From Ciona savignyi (Eukaryota; Chordata; Ascidiacea; Phlebobranchia; Cionidae): a stretch of 64,000 nucleotides of DNA. Under the pieces are notes generated by a model that did not search any database, had not been told where the DNA came from, and saw nothing but the letters and a program-made list of their open reading frames with translations. Position 1 is the stretch's first letter. Each line of letters opens with the position of its first letter. The DNA lies in assembly GCA_000149265.1 (NCBI GenBank), contig CH002898.1, positions 409,604-473,603 on the forward strand, read 5' to 3'. A program made the position numbers and the translations under genes. Of the stretch, positions 35,419 to 48,324 are shown piece after piece.

Positions 35419-38400
35419 ATGCCGGTTAAGTTTGGTGATGACGACTATCGTCGCCATAACAACGACGATTACTCATTTACAACAAGAAGCGATTCTTCGC
35501 GGGATTACGCCATGCGACGCAGGTAACAAGGGTTTGCATATTTTCACTATTTTCCTGGTCGAATTTACATTGTTTAAGAGATTCAAGTTTTCTACATGAT
35601 TGACAGGTGGGGAGACTATGACGAAGAACCGATGTCTCAAATAAGTTCCCCTCTCCGTTTCCCCAAAATTGGCCAATCAAACCGAAGATCGTATTCCCCC
35701 TATGAGGTAATCAGTTATGTCATATTGACTAAGCATGGTGTATGACCGTTTTGTTTACGTAGCTTCCGGAAGATTTGGCGATGCCGCGTCGACGACAAGT
35801 TCGGTCGAATGAGAGATTTGATGAAGATGATGATGTAATGAATGACGTCATTAGTTCTGTAAAGCCACGTCGCAACAAGTTCAACGAATACCTCCTCGAT
35901 TCTGATGAAGAGGACGAAATTGTTCTTCCGCCACGACTGCGATACAGGGCGTCGCCAAGCAGGTTCTACGAAGAAGAGGAGGAAGAAGAGAAGGTATCAC
36001 CACGGTCGAAACCAGCGGCGAAAGATGTCGAGAAGCGAAGACGCGCACAGTTCGAAAAAAAGGCGAAGAGGGGATACACGATGCCGGTGTCTATAAGGTA
36101 CGTTACGTCGTAACCAAAATTGTATAAATGACGTCATAATAACTTAGACGCCCGGATCCAGCGGTTGGGGAAGAAGAGGAAGCGATAAAGGATATTGCGT
36201 CGTACATTGCGGTTCGATCGTCATTTCCAGTTGAGGAAGAAGACGATATCCAAGAAGTCCCCCACCAAAAATATCAGTGAGTATTAAGTTGTACACGTCA
36301 TACCTATAAGTGTATAATCATGTGACTTCAGGTATCGCACAAGGGGGCCACAACAGTCGATGACGTCACATTATGATGATGCTTTAGACAAATCACGTGA
36401 CAGGTTGAACCGAGCTCCGATGTTCGACATGAAACTTAGGTCTCACGTCGTCTGGGAGAAGGTAATATAACGTTATAAATATAATATGTATTAACGTCAC
36501 CTTACTTTTCAGATATGGAAATTTATTGACGTTACTTTACTTTTCAGATGTACGTCAAGTTCACGTGTACGTTACGAGGAAGCCCGGCACCGAAGATCAT
36601 TTGGTATCACAACATGGTTCCCATTGAACCACTCACTCTTGCGCCGGGCACCATGAAAATATCCAACCAATATGGAGTTCACACTCTGGAGATATTTCAG
36701 TGCGTTGTGACGAAATAATAACAAATGTGGAACAATAACCAACGTGTTTTAGATGTAAGCTAGAGGACAGCGGCACCTACCGGATATCTGCACAGAATTA
36801 CAAAGGAGAGATATCAAGCTACGCCACTCTGGTTGTCCGACGCTATGACGGAAGCAAAAGTGGTTATTACGACATAAAGTCGGGGTATAATTTGAAGAAA
36901 CCATCCGACTACCCCGATGTTGAGGGGTTGGATGTGCCAGGTAAGCCTATTTGTTTGTCTTGTTTGGTTTGTTGCTTTCTGTTTGTCATTTTGTTTGCGG
37001 TTAATCAACTCATTGCTATTTTATCGCTTGACTTCGTTTCATATCGGTCGGGCTGAAATTGTTTGTCTTGTCGTAGTTGCTTCTTTGTCATTGTTTTAAA
37101 ATCTTGGACAGTCATGTCATCACCGCGTCATAACTTCTTCATCACCTGACATTACGATCACCTGATGTGATAATTATCTCTGTCCATCATACTATCGTAT
37201 TCCGACGTCATCATCATCGTCGCTATCTGTCATCATCTTGTGTCGTCAACAACCAACAATGCATTCTAACGTCATCATGGTGGTATGAGGTCATCACGGA
37301 TTGACATGAGTATCGTTGCAGAGGAAACCCCCGAGAAAAAGCAAGATTCAATATTCATCAGTTGTATAACGGCGACAGAGGTACCAGAGGTCAAATGCTC
37401 TAAGGTTGTGAGTTTCGCTGCGCCAGACGCCGAAAAATACGAAAGCGTTCTGGAAATGCACATTAAAGGGGAATCCCCAATAGAACCCATCAAAGTTCTA
37501 CGAAACATAGAAGAAAAACAAGCAGGAGAAGATAATAATGTCAGAAAATCTAAACCGGAAGTGTCCAACGAGTTAGGGGATTTTCTTTCTATGGAAGTCA
37601 ATCAACTGGAACCAAAATGCGAATCATCGATTCTTGGTGACGTCATAATAGAAGATATTGTACCTGTGAAATCAACGCACAATATAAAAGACAATGATTT
37701 TGAAGAATAGAGTGCGTGACTTTAGTAATAGATCAGATATAATGTTCGAGATTCTTGGGTGAAGAAATTGTTCGTTCTAACGTGTGGTCGCTTGTTTCAG
37801 ATGTCGCTATGCTTTGCGTTATGACAATATTCTGATTTGTTTGTTGTTTCGTCGTTTTTGGCAATGTCATACAGATGGGCAGGGTAATTATTGGCGTTAT
37901 AAGAAAGTGCTCAGTTGACCTATTTGTACAAGTGTGCTTATTGATTTTTAATAAACATAACTAAGTTTGTTCTGTGTGGCTCTTGGTTACACATTTGCTG
38001 TGACACATTGCCCCCGAAAAACCTATTGACCGCGAGTAACCAATGACCTCAGGTTACCCGAGCTTTGTAACGCGATTATACAACAAATCGGTGCAAGAAG
38101 GAGACGCAGTCACAATAACCTGTGAAGTCCGTGGGAAACCAAACCCGGAAGTCTTCTGGACTCTAAACGGTAACATAGAATATATTTTTGTAACATTTAA
38201 TAGAATAACTGACCGTCTATGCCCTATATTGTGATACTTGCATATAAATGTGTGACACTGAATATTCTATACTGTTTGCTTCGAAAACAATGGTGCTATA
38301 CAGAGCTGAACCACAGTCGTCCAATCCCATTCATCCATAAGTAAATTTTAAAATAAGGTATCTTTATCGTGATAAGCACATCCAGTGAAATTTTACCACA

Positions 38401-41400
38401 TTGAATAAATTTTAAAATTAAAATAAGAAACCAATTTGAATATAATCAAAAAATGATGGATACGACCTGCAGATAAACATTATTGGTCAGCATTTTAAAT
38501 ATATGTGGTGACAGGGTTTAGGTATCTGCCTGTAAATACCTTGATAAGCATTTTAAGTCTCATAAAGTGATTGTAACGTTTAATCAATTGATGTTAATCT
38601 ATTAACATCACTGATCCAGTAAATAAAACTATTCAAGTATTAAAAACTTTAATTCTTATTGAGATTCATTTCTGTGGTATATTTCTGTATATTCCGGAAT
38701 AAACCATTTTTACTCTGGGTTGTTTCTTTAGTATTTTTACTGAAACAGTGCTCACATTTTGTTATTATTTTCATTATAATTGGTTAAGTATATATTTACC
38801 TATGTAACATAACTATTGATTGCTGTCATAGATCTAAAACTTGTAAAATGCTTATAAGGTCGGAATCTGGACACGACAAGAAGTCACGTGCAAACCGACT
38901 TTGATGGAAAAATAGCATCACTTTCGATTCTGAGGGCTTTTACTGACGATGAAGGTAAATATACTAAAAAATTTATGTATCTGATCGCTAGATAAGCTAT
39001 GTCAGTGATCGAAATACGTTACAAACCCTGTACTAAACAGGCGAATATGTATGCCGTGCTTACAATACTTGTGGGGCATCAACCTCAAGATGTTTCCTTG
39101 TGGTCAACGGTGCTAACGCCGCTCCCTCGGCCCCTACTGATTTACAATACCATGACGTCACTCGCAATTATGTCATACTGACGTGGAAGCCGCCAGGATA
39201 CACTGGACACTTCGGCGGGGCTCCGATTGAGGGTTACTTCATCGAAAAGTGAGTAAAGGATTATGTGGTAAAGGTCAGGCCGCGACAATCGAAATTATTG
39301 TTTCGACAATCAAAATTGTTGTTTTATATTTTACCAAATTATAAAATAACCTCGTTATAACACGCGCCTGTAGAAATGAAATTAACCAATCAAAACATAA
39401 AACTTTTGTTCACGACACCGTTTAGGTCGGAAGCGGGATCAAGCGTGTGGAGATTGGCGGGTAAGAAACCAGTAAAGCTGACCACAAGTCCCGTGTGTGG
39501 CTTGGATGAAGGAAGTGTGTTGTTCCTCCGTGTTCGAGCGTACAACCGTTGGGGTCGCTCACCTGCATCTCTTCCTATCGGTCCTGTAGCGATGAGAGAC
39601 CCTGGCACCCCCATGCTACCACTAGGTATGACGTCATATAAAGTAAATTACGTCATCAATAATATTTCTACTTACAGAACTCATGGAGCCAGGAAGTTTA
39701 GTTCCACCTGAAACCGACGATATTTGCGTGGAAGAAGAAGAACCGGATAATGTACCCGGTACGTCATAGTGGTCTTTGTGATTTATCATTTTTCAATTTG
39801 TTGTCGTCCAGGAATTCCAAGCGAGGTAGTTGCATCACTATCAGCTCATGGTGACGTAGTATGCGTTCGATGGGTGGCGCCAGAGGGCGAGATTGATGGA
39901 TATTTGATCGAATATCGCGAAGAAGGAAGTAACCAATGGCAGCCCGCCACGTCGCAACCTCTTCAAACCACGGATCCGTACCCGGTGACAGGGCTGGCCG
40001 CTGGAAGCGCTTACAATTTCCGCGTTATTGCGGTCAATGGGGCTGGGGCTAGTGAACCCAGTGACGTCACAAAGTCGATTCTTGTCGGACTCGCTATGAA
40101 TGGTAAGACTGATAAATATATTCAAACACGACTATTGATACGCGTGTACCTTAGACACAGGATCAAAACAACCGGAAGTTGATGACGTAGGCCAAATATG
40201 TGATGCTATCAGTCCTAGTGACGCAGTAATGTTAGATGACATCGCTAACGTACAACCTGAAGAAACCGAGCAAATTTCGGAAGAAATGTCAACAATGAAA
40301 TACCGGGGTCCTCCGACGCCACCTAGCGACATTCAATGTTTAAAAGTAAGTGCCACAGCCACTGCGTATGACGTAATTTAAGTTACTGATTACGTAGGTG
40401 ACGCGGGAGTTCATTGAAGTCGGCTGGAGTCCGCCTAATAAGTCGGGAGGAGAGCAAGTTCGATATTTTCTCGAATATCGACAACTTGGTTCGGAACAGT
40501 GGATTCCAGCCAATCACACTCCTATCAGGTACAGTGTCATCCGTCACACATACCCTGGAGCTAAATCTGGAACATAACAGATACACGCGATACCCGGTGG
40601 GTGAGTTGGAGCAAGGAGAGAGTTATATGTTCCGAGTTCGAGCTGTCAATGTCTCCGGCACAAGTCCCTTCTCGCAGCCAAGCGATCCTATACTCGCAAA
40701 TGACGGAATAAGTTAGTATCATACACCACAAAGGTATTTAAATAAAATCAATTAAATGTAATTGTTATTAAACAGAGGTTCCAAATTGGTGGGGTGGAAT
40801 GCGCGGTATCTTCAGGGTATCAGACGACCATGGTAAGCCAAACGTGTCTAAGAACAACATCAAGGTGTGCTGGGAGGCTCCAACTAGCGACGGAGGATCT
40901 GCCGTCATAGGATATCACCTGGAATAGTAAGATACGTCATTAACATTATGATGACAATACTACAATAATACATTATACTCAGCCGACAAGTTGGCGGGAA
41001 ATTTAAACCTGTCAACAATAAAACACTCACCCAACGTCATTATGACGTCACCGGACTCGAAGAGAACGAGTTTTACGAATTCCGCGTGAGGGCGTGCAAC
41101 ATTTCCGGTTGCGGAGCGTGGAAATTACTTCCGGGACGAATTCAAGCTGCCGAGCCTGCGCGACCTTCTGAACCAAAAGATGTCACCATTATTGACGTCA
41201 CAGAAGAAAGTGTAATGCTTGAATGGAAGAAACCAGAAACGACTGGACATGGTGACGTCATAGGATACATTGTCGAAAGGTAATACTTATGAGATTATTA
41301 GTCGATTTGCGATATTGATGTCATATCCGCAGACGAAAAGAAGGCAGCGATTTCTGGATTCCGTGCAACAAACTTCCGGAACAAGCGGAAAACGAGAAAT

Positions 41401-44400
41401 ATAAAGTTGATGGGCTCATTACTGGTGTGTTGATGACGTAGTATACTGATGACATCAATCTGACCTAACATGTTTTAGGTCAAACTTACTTCTTTCGGGT
41501 ATCAGCGGTCAATGCCATAGGATCGGGCCAAACGTCACTTCAGTCTTGTTACGTCACGCCTGGTGAACCATGGGGTTAGTGTGACGTTGGTAATTATTTG
41601 ATGATGTAATTAGTGACGTAATATTTGAAACAGGTGACGTAAACGACAGACAGGAAGCAGTGAGAGAAATGGAGAGGAGGAAAAAAGAAATCGAACTCGA
41701 AAGAATCCGACGAATGAAGGAGGAAGAAAGAAAAGAAGGTCATGACGACATAATAACGTAGGCATTACGTAACGTGTGACGTATATTTTAGCATTCACAA
41801 CGAAGATAAGTGATTGTTACACTGTGGAGGGCGGAAGAGGATACTTCGAATGCCATGTGAAGGATCCGACAACCAAGGTCGCTTGGTTCTTCGGGAACTG
41901 GAAAGAAGTAAGGCTTTGTTACGTCACAAACATAATCATATGACATCATTGTATACGTAGGTACCGGTGAAGCCGGAAGGAAAGTATGACGTCATTTCTC
42001 GTGGTAAACGACGGTCATTAATTGTTAACAATTGTTGTCGAGACGACGTACAAGCTGTCCACTGCGTGGCGCTATACAATGACGAAGTGTGCACAGTTGA
42101 TCTCGTTGTTGGAAACAGTGAGTATTGTTATGTCATAATTAACCACACTAATCCCTTCATGACGCAGTGGAGCCGGTTCGATTCATCCGGACCCCTGTCA
42201 ACGTCTTTCTGGAGAAAGGCGAAACCGCAGTTTTCGATTGTCTGCTGTCAAAGCCAAACGCCATTGTAAGTTCGACGTGTTTTAACTTAATCTCTTCATT
42301 TATATAATTCCAACAGAGCATCAAGAACAACAATAAAAATTAAAAGGAGCTGTATTACAATACATACAACTAAATTATGGTGTTCAATTAATCTTTCGTC
42401 AGCGTCCATGTCCAATGTCCATTTACCATTTTTCGATTTTCATTGCAATGCGTTGTTTTTTTGAATTTCACTAAATTGTAGAGGTTACATTATTTCAAGT
42501 TCTTTTTATCCCTTTTTGTAAAGATATAAAGTGTGACATGGTAATTAAAATAATTTCCCCTTACCGTTTTTCAGGTGGCTTGGAGTAAAAATGACGTCAC
42601 TATTACGAAAGAAGATGACGTCAGATACGAATTTGTTGCGCAAGGTTGTGGACGATCGCTTATAATCAATGACGTCACAGCAGACGACATTGCAATATAC
42701 AAAATAAGTGGCCTCGGTGGAGAATTTACTGTGAATCTAGTAGTTGGTGGAGGTATGAGTTTGTTACGGTTATAAATCGCACATATGTAGTGTAATTCTC
42801 CACAGTTCTTCCGGTGAAGTTCAACAAAAAGTTGGCGAACGAATCCCTTCCCCACGATGCAAAGATCGCGATGTTCGATTGTTTAGCGGAACCATCAGCA
42901 TTGCATGAGGGTCGGATACCAGCTGCACGATGGTTCCATAATAACGAACTCGTCGACGCCGACGACGACAAATATGAGATTGTTGCTGTTGGAAACACGC
43001 ACACTCTCAAAATCATCAATCCTACGTATGAGGACAATGGCGAGATTGTGTGCGTCATAGACGGTGGAGTTACCCGCTGCGTCATCGAAGTTGAGAGTAA
43101 GTGACGTAACGTATTATGTCATTGCTGTGGGTTCTCATTGAATGCATCGGGAACTGTATTTCCGTATAAAAAAATTATATGTCCTATCAGATTCATGTGT
43201 TTATAAATGTTGTCTATGTGTGTAAATTTGGGATGAATTACGACAGGGATTCCCGAACATATCAAACAGTAGGGCCGGAGCCGCGATAGTCCTTTGTTTA
43301 ACAACCAAGTACTGTATATCAAAAAAAATTCGTTAAAATATTATTCTTAGTAAAGTATTTTGGTTTGAGTGCGGTTGAGATTAAGATGAAAGCTGAGTAT
43401 ATGGCCTCCGTGTTCTTTTGTTAGTATTGTTTTTCCCTGTCTATTTTGAAGTAAACAATCATGGTTCCATGACAACTGAACCCCTTACAACTGAACCCCT
43501 TACAACTGAACCCTTACAACTGAACCCTTTACAACTGAACCCCTACAATTAAGCCCCTTACAACTGAACTCCTTTTAACTGAACCCCTTTAAACTAAACC
43601 CCTTTACAACTGAACCCATTTCAATTGAACCTCTTTACAACTGAACCCTCTTTTCAGTTAAAAGGGTTCTGTTTAAAGGGGTTCAGTTGTAAAGGGGTTC
43701 AGTTGTAGGGGCTCAGTTGTAAGGGGTTCAGTTGTAAGGGGTTCAGTTGACTGGTCACCAACAATCGGTTAATCATATGTCCAAGATATCGTCTGACAAA
43801 AAATATTTTAAGCCCTATGAGAAACAAACGAAAATTTAGGTTAAAATTTTGATTTTAGCGCCCGTTTGTATTGTGGTTTTTAGTATAGCGATATGGATAG
43901 TTATTTCACAAAACACAGTTATAATGTTTGGATTGTTAGCTCAATCAGAAATCCATTAATTCCTGTGTTAAGAAACACATAGCGCGGAGTCAAATATAAT
44001 ATTACAATTATTGTTATATCCACAGAACCACCGCCACCGCCACCCAAACCGGCAAGATCAGAAGATTACAGTAAGTATGACGTCATAAAGCAAATTAATT
44101 GAAAACAAACTAACCTGTTTTGTTAGTCATCAATTTTGAACAAGGCCTCCGAGCTGAGGCGCTACCGGATGCTCTTCGACTCTTCTGCATTGTGACGCAA
44201 TTACGCGACGACGCGCGAATTATCTGGTATCAAAATCAGGATGAAATAAAGATTGACAACCAAAGATACACGGTTTATCCGCTTTAAACTAATTCCTTCC
44301 CCATTATAACACATTATATTTTATTTTCTCATCCTATAAAACCTAAGTGGAACACACTATTATTATATCTGACCATTGCCGTTGGTAAATCTTGAAAATT

Positions 44401-46702
44401 GTATGGATTGTTTGATAGGCAATAAATAGAACGGTACTTGATAGCGTTTGTTATGTAATAATAGAAAACAAAAGACGGGTATTACTAAAATTGTCAATCT
44501 CAAACACACATGGTTAAGTTTCGAACTACTGAACGATGAAACACCATTGGAGCGTATTTAGTTGCAATTTTATTCATGATGTGTAAAAGTGACCCTTTTT
44601 ACAGTGTTTTAATGACAAGACGAGCGGATTGGTATCGCTGGTCATCACTCCTATTCGTCCAGAAATGGCCAATGAGAAGTTCACATGTGAGGTCATGACC
44701 CCGCTTACCACCTTTGACACAAAGGTCAACTTCGAGTTCGAGAATGGCGGTTGGTTATAGAATATCGATTGTAGAATAACTAAAGAGTCCATGAATATTG
44801 TTTAATGGAGGCAGATTTGACTAAAGAGTGTTGTAAACAAGCATTGCACATATTCCTTTCGTTTTTTCGGCATTGTGAGAAGGTCTTCGCCGAATTTACA
44901 ATAGCTATAGGTTTTATTTTTAAACTGGATAGACAATTGCGTTTTTCGTTTTTATATTATTGATGGCGGCAGAGGTTTTTACCGTCCATTTTAACGGGTA
45001 TGTCTTAAAAAACCAGGCGATGTCAAATTGTCTGTATTTTCTCTTTAGCAGGGCATTATTAACACAAGATCATGCTAACTGTTATTCTTATTTTTAAATC
45101 TAGTCTGTTAAATAGTTCCTCACCAAAGGAGCGATTACTTCAAGCAGGTCAAACATTGTGGCAATATGGTTGCTTCCCTTTTAGTCCGCTCCTAAATTTT
45201 GCAAACCTAAAACATGTTGGCCAATATACCATTCTAAATAAGACAATTCTTGACCAAAGTTTCTTCACAGACCGCGCTTTTGGTTTGAGCACACTTTGAT
45301 CGAATTGGCGGTTACCCTGCAAAGGTAACTTATTTTATAAATATTTTGCAGAATTTGATGAGATCCTTGAGAAATCGGCTGAGTTGCTTCGAGAGGAGGA
45401 GGAAATGAGAAAGATGAGGATGGATGAGCGGCAGAAGAAGAAAGACGAGAAGAAGAAAGGAACAACAGGAACAACAGAAAAGGTATGGTTGGTTTAAGTT
45501 GTGACGTCATCATCATATCTTTTCTAAACAGGCTGTGGTTCCGATAATAGCCGATATGATGGAATACCAAGTTGAAGACGATGGGACAATTAAAATTTTT
45601 GTTCAGGTAATAGTTAATGTGAAGATCAGACAATATGCAATTGTGTATTAGGTTAATATATCTTTTCAAAATTATTTAACTGGTGCACAGCGACAAAACT
45701 ATTGTTTGCCAGCTCTCCAAGCAGAGTTTTTACTTAGGGCTGTAGAAAATTCCCCAGAGGTATTACTAAGTTCAGCCTAATTGTAGGCCCTACAAATCTA
45801 CCATCTGTATGCGATCAATTATTTCAGTTTTTAGGTTTCTAAGTTTTTCCCACAAAAATCGTGGTCCTTGCACATCAAGTACTAGTGGTTACACTTACCC
45901 CAAAGTTCCAAATCGAGCACACAACTCCTCTCGGCTGCACAAACAATTTCGTACACAGTGAATAAAAGGCCAAAAACCCTATATGTGTATTTTATCTTAC
46001 CTTCTTCATAATTACGTGAAAATCAAGTTATATTAACCTTAACGGCATTTTTCCGATCCTGAAACCGCGGAAATTTAATTTCCGCCACGTAATCCTACGA
46101 CCTATAGTCGAAGTGACGGATTACATGGTGTAGGATATCGAAAAATTTGCTGAGACTGGTATTATTTTGGACACTTTTTAAAGTCGTTCAAAACATTATT
46201 TTGGTAATTCATATTTTAAAACCCTTTTGATTTATTTTAGTTTGACAAATTGTGACAATTCATTGCGTTTCAGGCAAACAAGGAACTCGACGAGACCTCG
46301 TGGTTAATCAACAGTCAATCAGTGGACTCGGAGCGCCATCAAACGGAAATTGACGGAAAAAAGGCGATCCTGAAGATAAAGGTCTGCATATTATACCATT
46401 ATGATTCATTATTTCTTATATGTCATTTATTACAGGAACCCTGTGTTGACGACGCTGCAACTTACACCTGCATTATGACGTCATCAGCGTTGAAATGCGA
46501 AGCCAGCGCTGATTTGACTGGAAATGGTATTTCACAATTTTTCAACAAACAAACAAAGAATGACAATTCTTTTATTCCAGTTTTCAAAAAGCTGCTTCTT
46601 GACAGTGCTGAGATTCGCATTAAATCTGAACCCGATTGTGACGTCACAACAGATGTTGAGAATGCGATTGAAGTCACCGACGAGGTGGACTTAGCGTCAT
46701 AA
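35419..46702 (+). CDS. MYOM: Myomesin, sarcomeric M-band crosslinker
   Basis: Bridges myosin filaments and titin at the M-band. Thirty-four exons join in phase to 1,675 residues, almost exactly the vertebrate length: 35419-35522, 35607-35706, 35763-36097, 36148-36276, 36332-36461, 36548-36699, 36753-36940, 38053-38169, 38859-38954, 39041-39248, 39426-39625, 39678-39758, 39812-40102, 40155-40345, 40398-40528, 40581-40711, 40776-40926, 40983-41279, 41333-41424, 41479-41574, 41634-41738, 41792-41907, 41961-42117, 42168-42265, 42575-42752, 42806-43096, 44026-44070, 44127-44272, 44605-44749, 45352-45482, 45532-45606, 46274-46381, 46436-46526, 46581-46702. Order: acidic/basic head, 2 Ig (FTCTLRGSPAPKIIWY; ITCEVRGKPNPEVFW), 5 FnIII, a charged helix, then 5 Ig separated by charged or Pro-rich linkers. 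This 2-5-5 layout is specific to myomesins. Poly(A) signal at 46768. The paralogue (MYOM1/2/3) cannot be assigned. Confidence 0.93.
37322..37710 (+). CDS. MYOM: Alternative 3' terminal exon of myomesin (short isoform)
   Basis: A 389-base open block inside the long intron 36941-38052. The acceptor TATCGTTGCAG precedes AG GAA ACC CCC. The preceding exon ends in phase 1 (G), so the junction makes Glu and the frame stays open for 128 codons to TAG. An AATAAA follows at 37950-37955. The result would be a protein of about 507 residues: the N-terminal head, the first Ig domain and an acidic, Ile/Glu/Ser-rich tail (EETPEKKQDSIFISC ...), with no FnIII or distal Ig. Such a form could bind myosin but not dimerise at the M-band (inference). 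A separate gene is less likely because there is no good start codon context or promoter. Confidence 0.65.
43471..43750. repeat. Self-complementary minisatellite (giant hairpin) in a myomesin intron
   Basis: About twelve imperfect copies of a 14-16-base unit (TTACAACTGAACCCC) are followed by about six copies of its reverse complement (GGGGTTCAGTTGTAA). The switch occurs near 43655. RNA from this intron could fold into a stem over 80 base pairs long. It lies in the intron 43097-44025. Confidence 0.95.
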
Positions 46703-46773
46703 AACCCCGTTGTGTTCTGATACGTGTGTCCAGGTCATAAAGGCCGATTGTTGAAATTTTATTGCACAATAAA

Positions 46774-48097
46774 AGCATGGTCTCTTGTAACATAGTGTGA
46801 CCTTTTATAATTTAGCACTGACTTCTACTTTTTTGTACGGTAGAATTAGAGGTGAATACATAGTCGTCAGTTAATTGGCAGGCTCTTTGGACAAGGCGGT
46901 TATTGGATTAATGATGGGTTGCACTAAATACCGAAGAAACGTGTAAATTAACACACACAATGCAATAGCTTCGGTAAACTTACAGTCCTGTCTTATATAC
47001 ATGTTGTTCTTCTTGGATGGAACAACGAATGCTGGTGCTCCCTGGCAGGTCATTAGTAGCAAATCCGACAGCCGGAAGTTAGCAGAACACTGTCGCAAGT
47101 TAGTTCACTACGTCCTTGGAAAAGGAAACTAGTGGAAGTTGCTTGTATCAAAAATTGATAGGTTAATTAAGTACATTGATGTTCTTTTGTGTATACATCA
47201 CGGTGTAATAGGTCGGGAAACCGACGATTGGCACGAGGTATTCTGTCAAAAATATATTATAATAATCCCTGCGTTTACCATCCCGGTGAGAATATAAAGG
47301 ATTATATACTGTAAACTACAACTTTTCGTGTGGCTATAAAATCAAGGTTACTTTTATTGAAATTCCTTAAAACTTAAAACAGCGATATTTTTTTAACCGA
47401 GCCAAGTTGCGAAGCTGTGGGCTCATCACCAGGACCGTTTTTTGTATAAGAGTCGGCATATGTATCGGTGGCGTTAACCGTTATAACCATTCACTGCTGT
47501 CGCCAATTTGTTACAATGCAAGTTGCTGTGACAAAGATGAACTACGATGGAACGTAGTTATACCACGCCAAGATTTCTTACAGCGTGAGCGCTAAACTTA
47601 GACTGGTGGGCTATTATTATTTATACTGATTTATAAACAACCTATGTTGAATGCATGTGTTGTATATATACGGAAACCACATGATCTATGACGTGTGAAA
47701 TGACTAACTAATTGCAAGAAACGCAATGCATAGACATACGGCGTGCATAAATTTCGCTTCAAAATCAAAATATAAATGGATGACGAATAATACATAGTAA
47801 CATTGCAAAAGTGGACTTATATTGAACTATTAAAATGTTACACAGTTTTATATTGAGTCTGAAAACGCCTTCGTGAATTGAACCATCACCACAGGCCAAA
47901 ATGTGGTCACGCAGTATGCTATAGCTGTGTATAAGCTCAGGGCTACAAGTATAGATTTCGAATTCGTATTTCTAACCTAGTGCGCCCAACCTAGTGGAAC
48001 GTGTGTTGGTATCTGCGTTCATTCCCCAGTGACACGTTCATAGCGCACTGAATGTACGATGTTAGACACACATTGACTATTTATTTACTTCTCGCTG
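46774..48097. other. Intergenic interval, myomesin to PTP
   Basis: Holds a split SINE (46862-47307) and otherwise AT-rich sequence. A 62-codon frame at 47407-47595 has no recognisable motif. No gene is supported. Confidence 0.55.
46862..47307 (+). mobile_element. Degenerate SINE (family 1) interrupted by ~225 bases
   Basis: The left part keeps TTGGATTAATGATGGGTTGC and ACACACACAATGCAATAGCTTCGG, to about 46988. The right part, from about 47215, keeps GGGAAACCGACGATTGGCACGAGG and a decayed tail. The intervening sequence is unrelated to the SINE and may be a later insertion. Confidence 0.55.
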
Positions 48098-48105
48098 TAT
48101 AAATA
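48098..48105 (+). promoter_or_regulatory. TATA box, probable promoter of the cytosolic PTP transcript
   Basis: TATAAATA lies about 227 bases before the ATG at 48325. This fits a 5' UTR of about 200 bases. It supports an independent transcription start for the form without a transmembrane segment. Confidence 0.45.
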
Positions 48106-48324
48106 ACCACGTTTGATTAGTGTTGTTTAGTGCAGGTTTAATTAGTGCTTAGCAGCAGAGCAGATTTGATTTCTTCACGCACCAAGTGAGCTGGAATGCC
48201 TTTGTCCTGTTCGAGAAGTTAGTTCTGCTTCTGCTAACGTCATAATTGTTATTATGGTGTAGAGACGGAAACAGACGACACGACAGAGATAGCGGGACAC
48301 AGACTGTACAGAGATATACTGGAA

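Noticed and set aside
37285..37710. Independent gene encoding a 141-residue acidic protein
   Set aside because: The exact acceptor and matching phase with the preceding myomesin exon make an alternative terminal exon more economical.
43471..43750. CRISPR-like array
   Set aside because: Units abut with no unique spacers, diverge in length, reverse orientation midway and lie in an animal intron.
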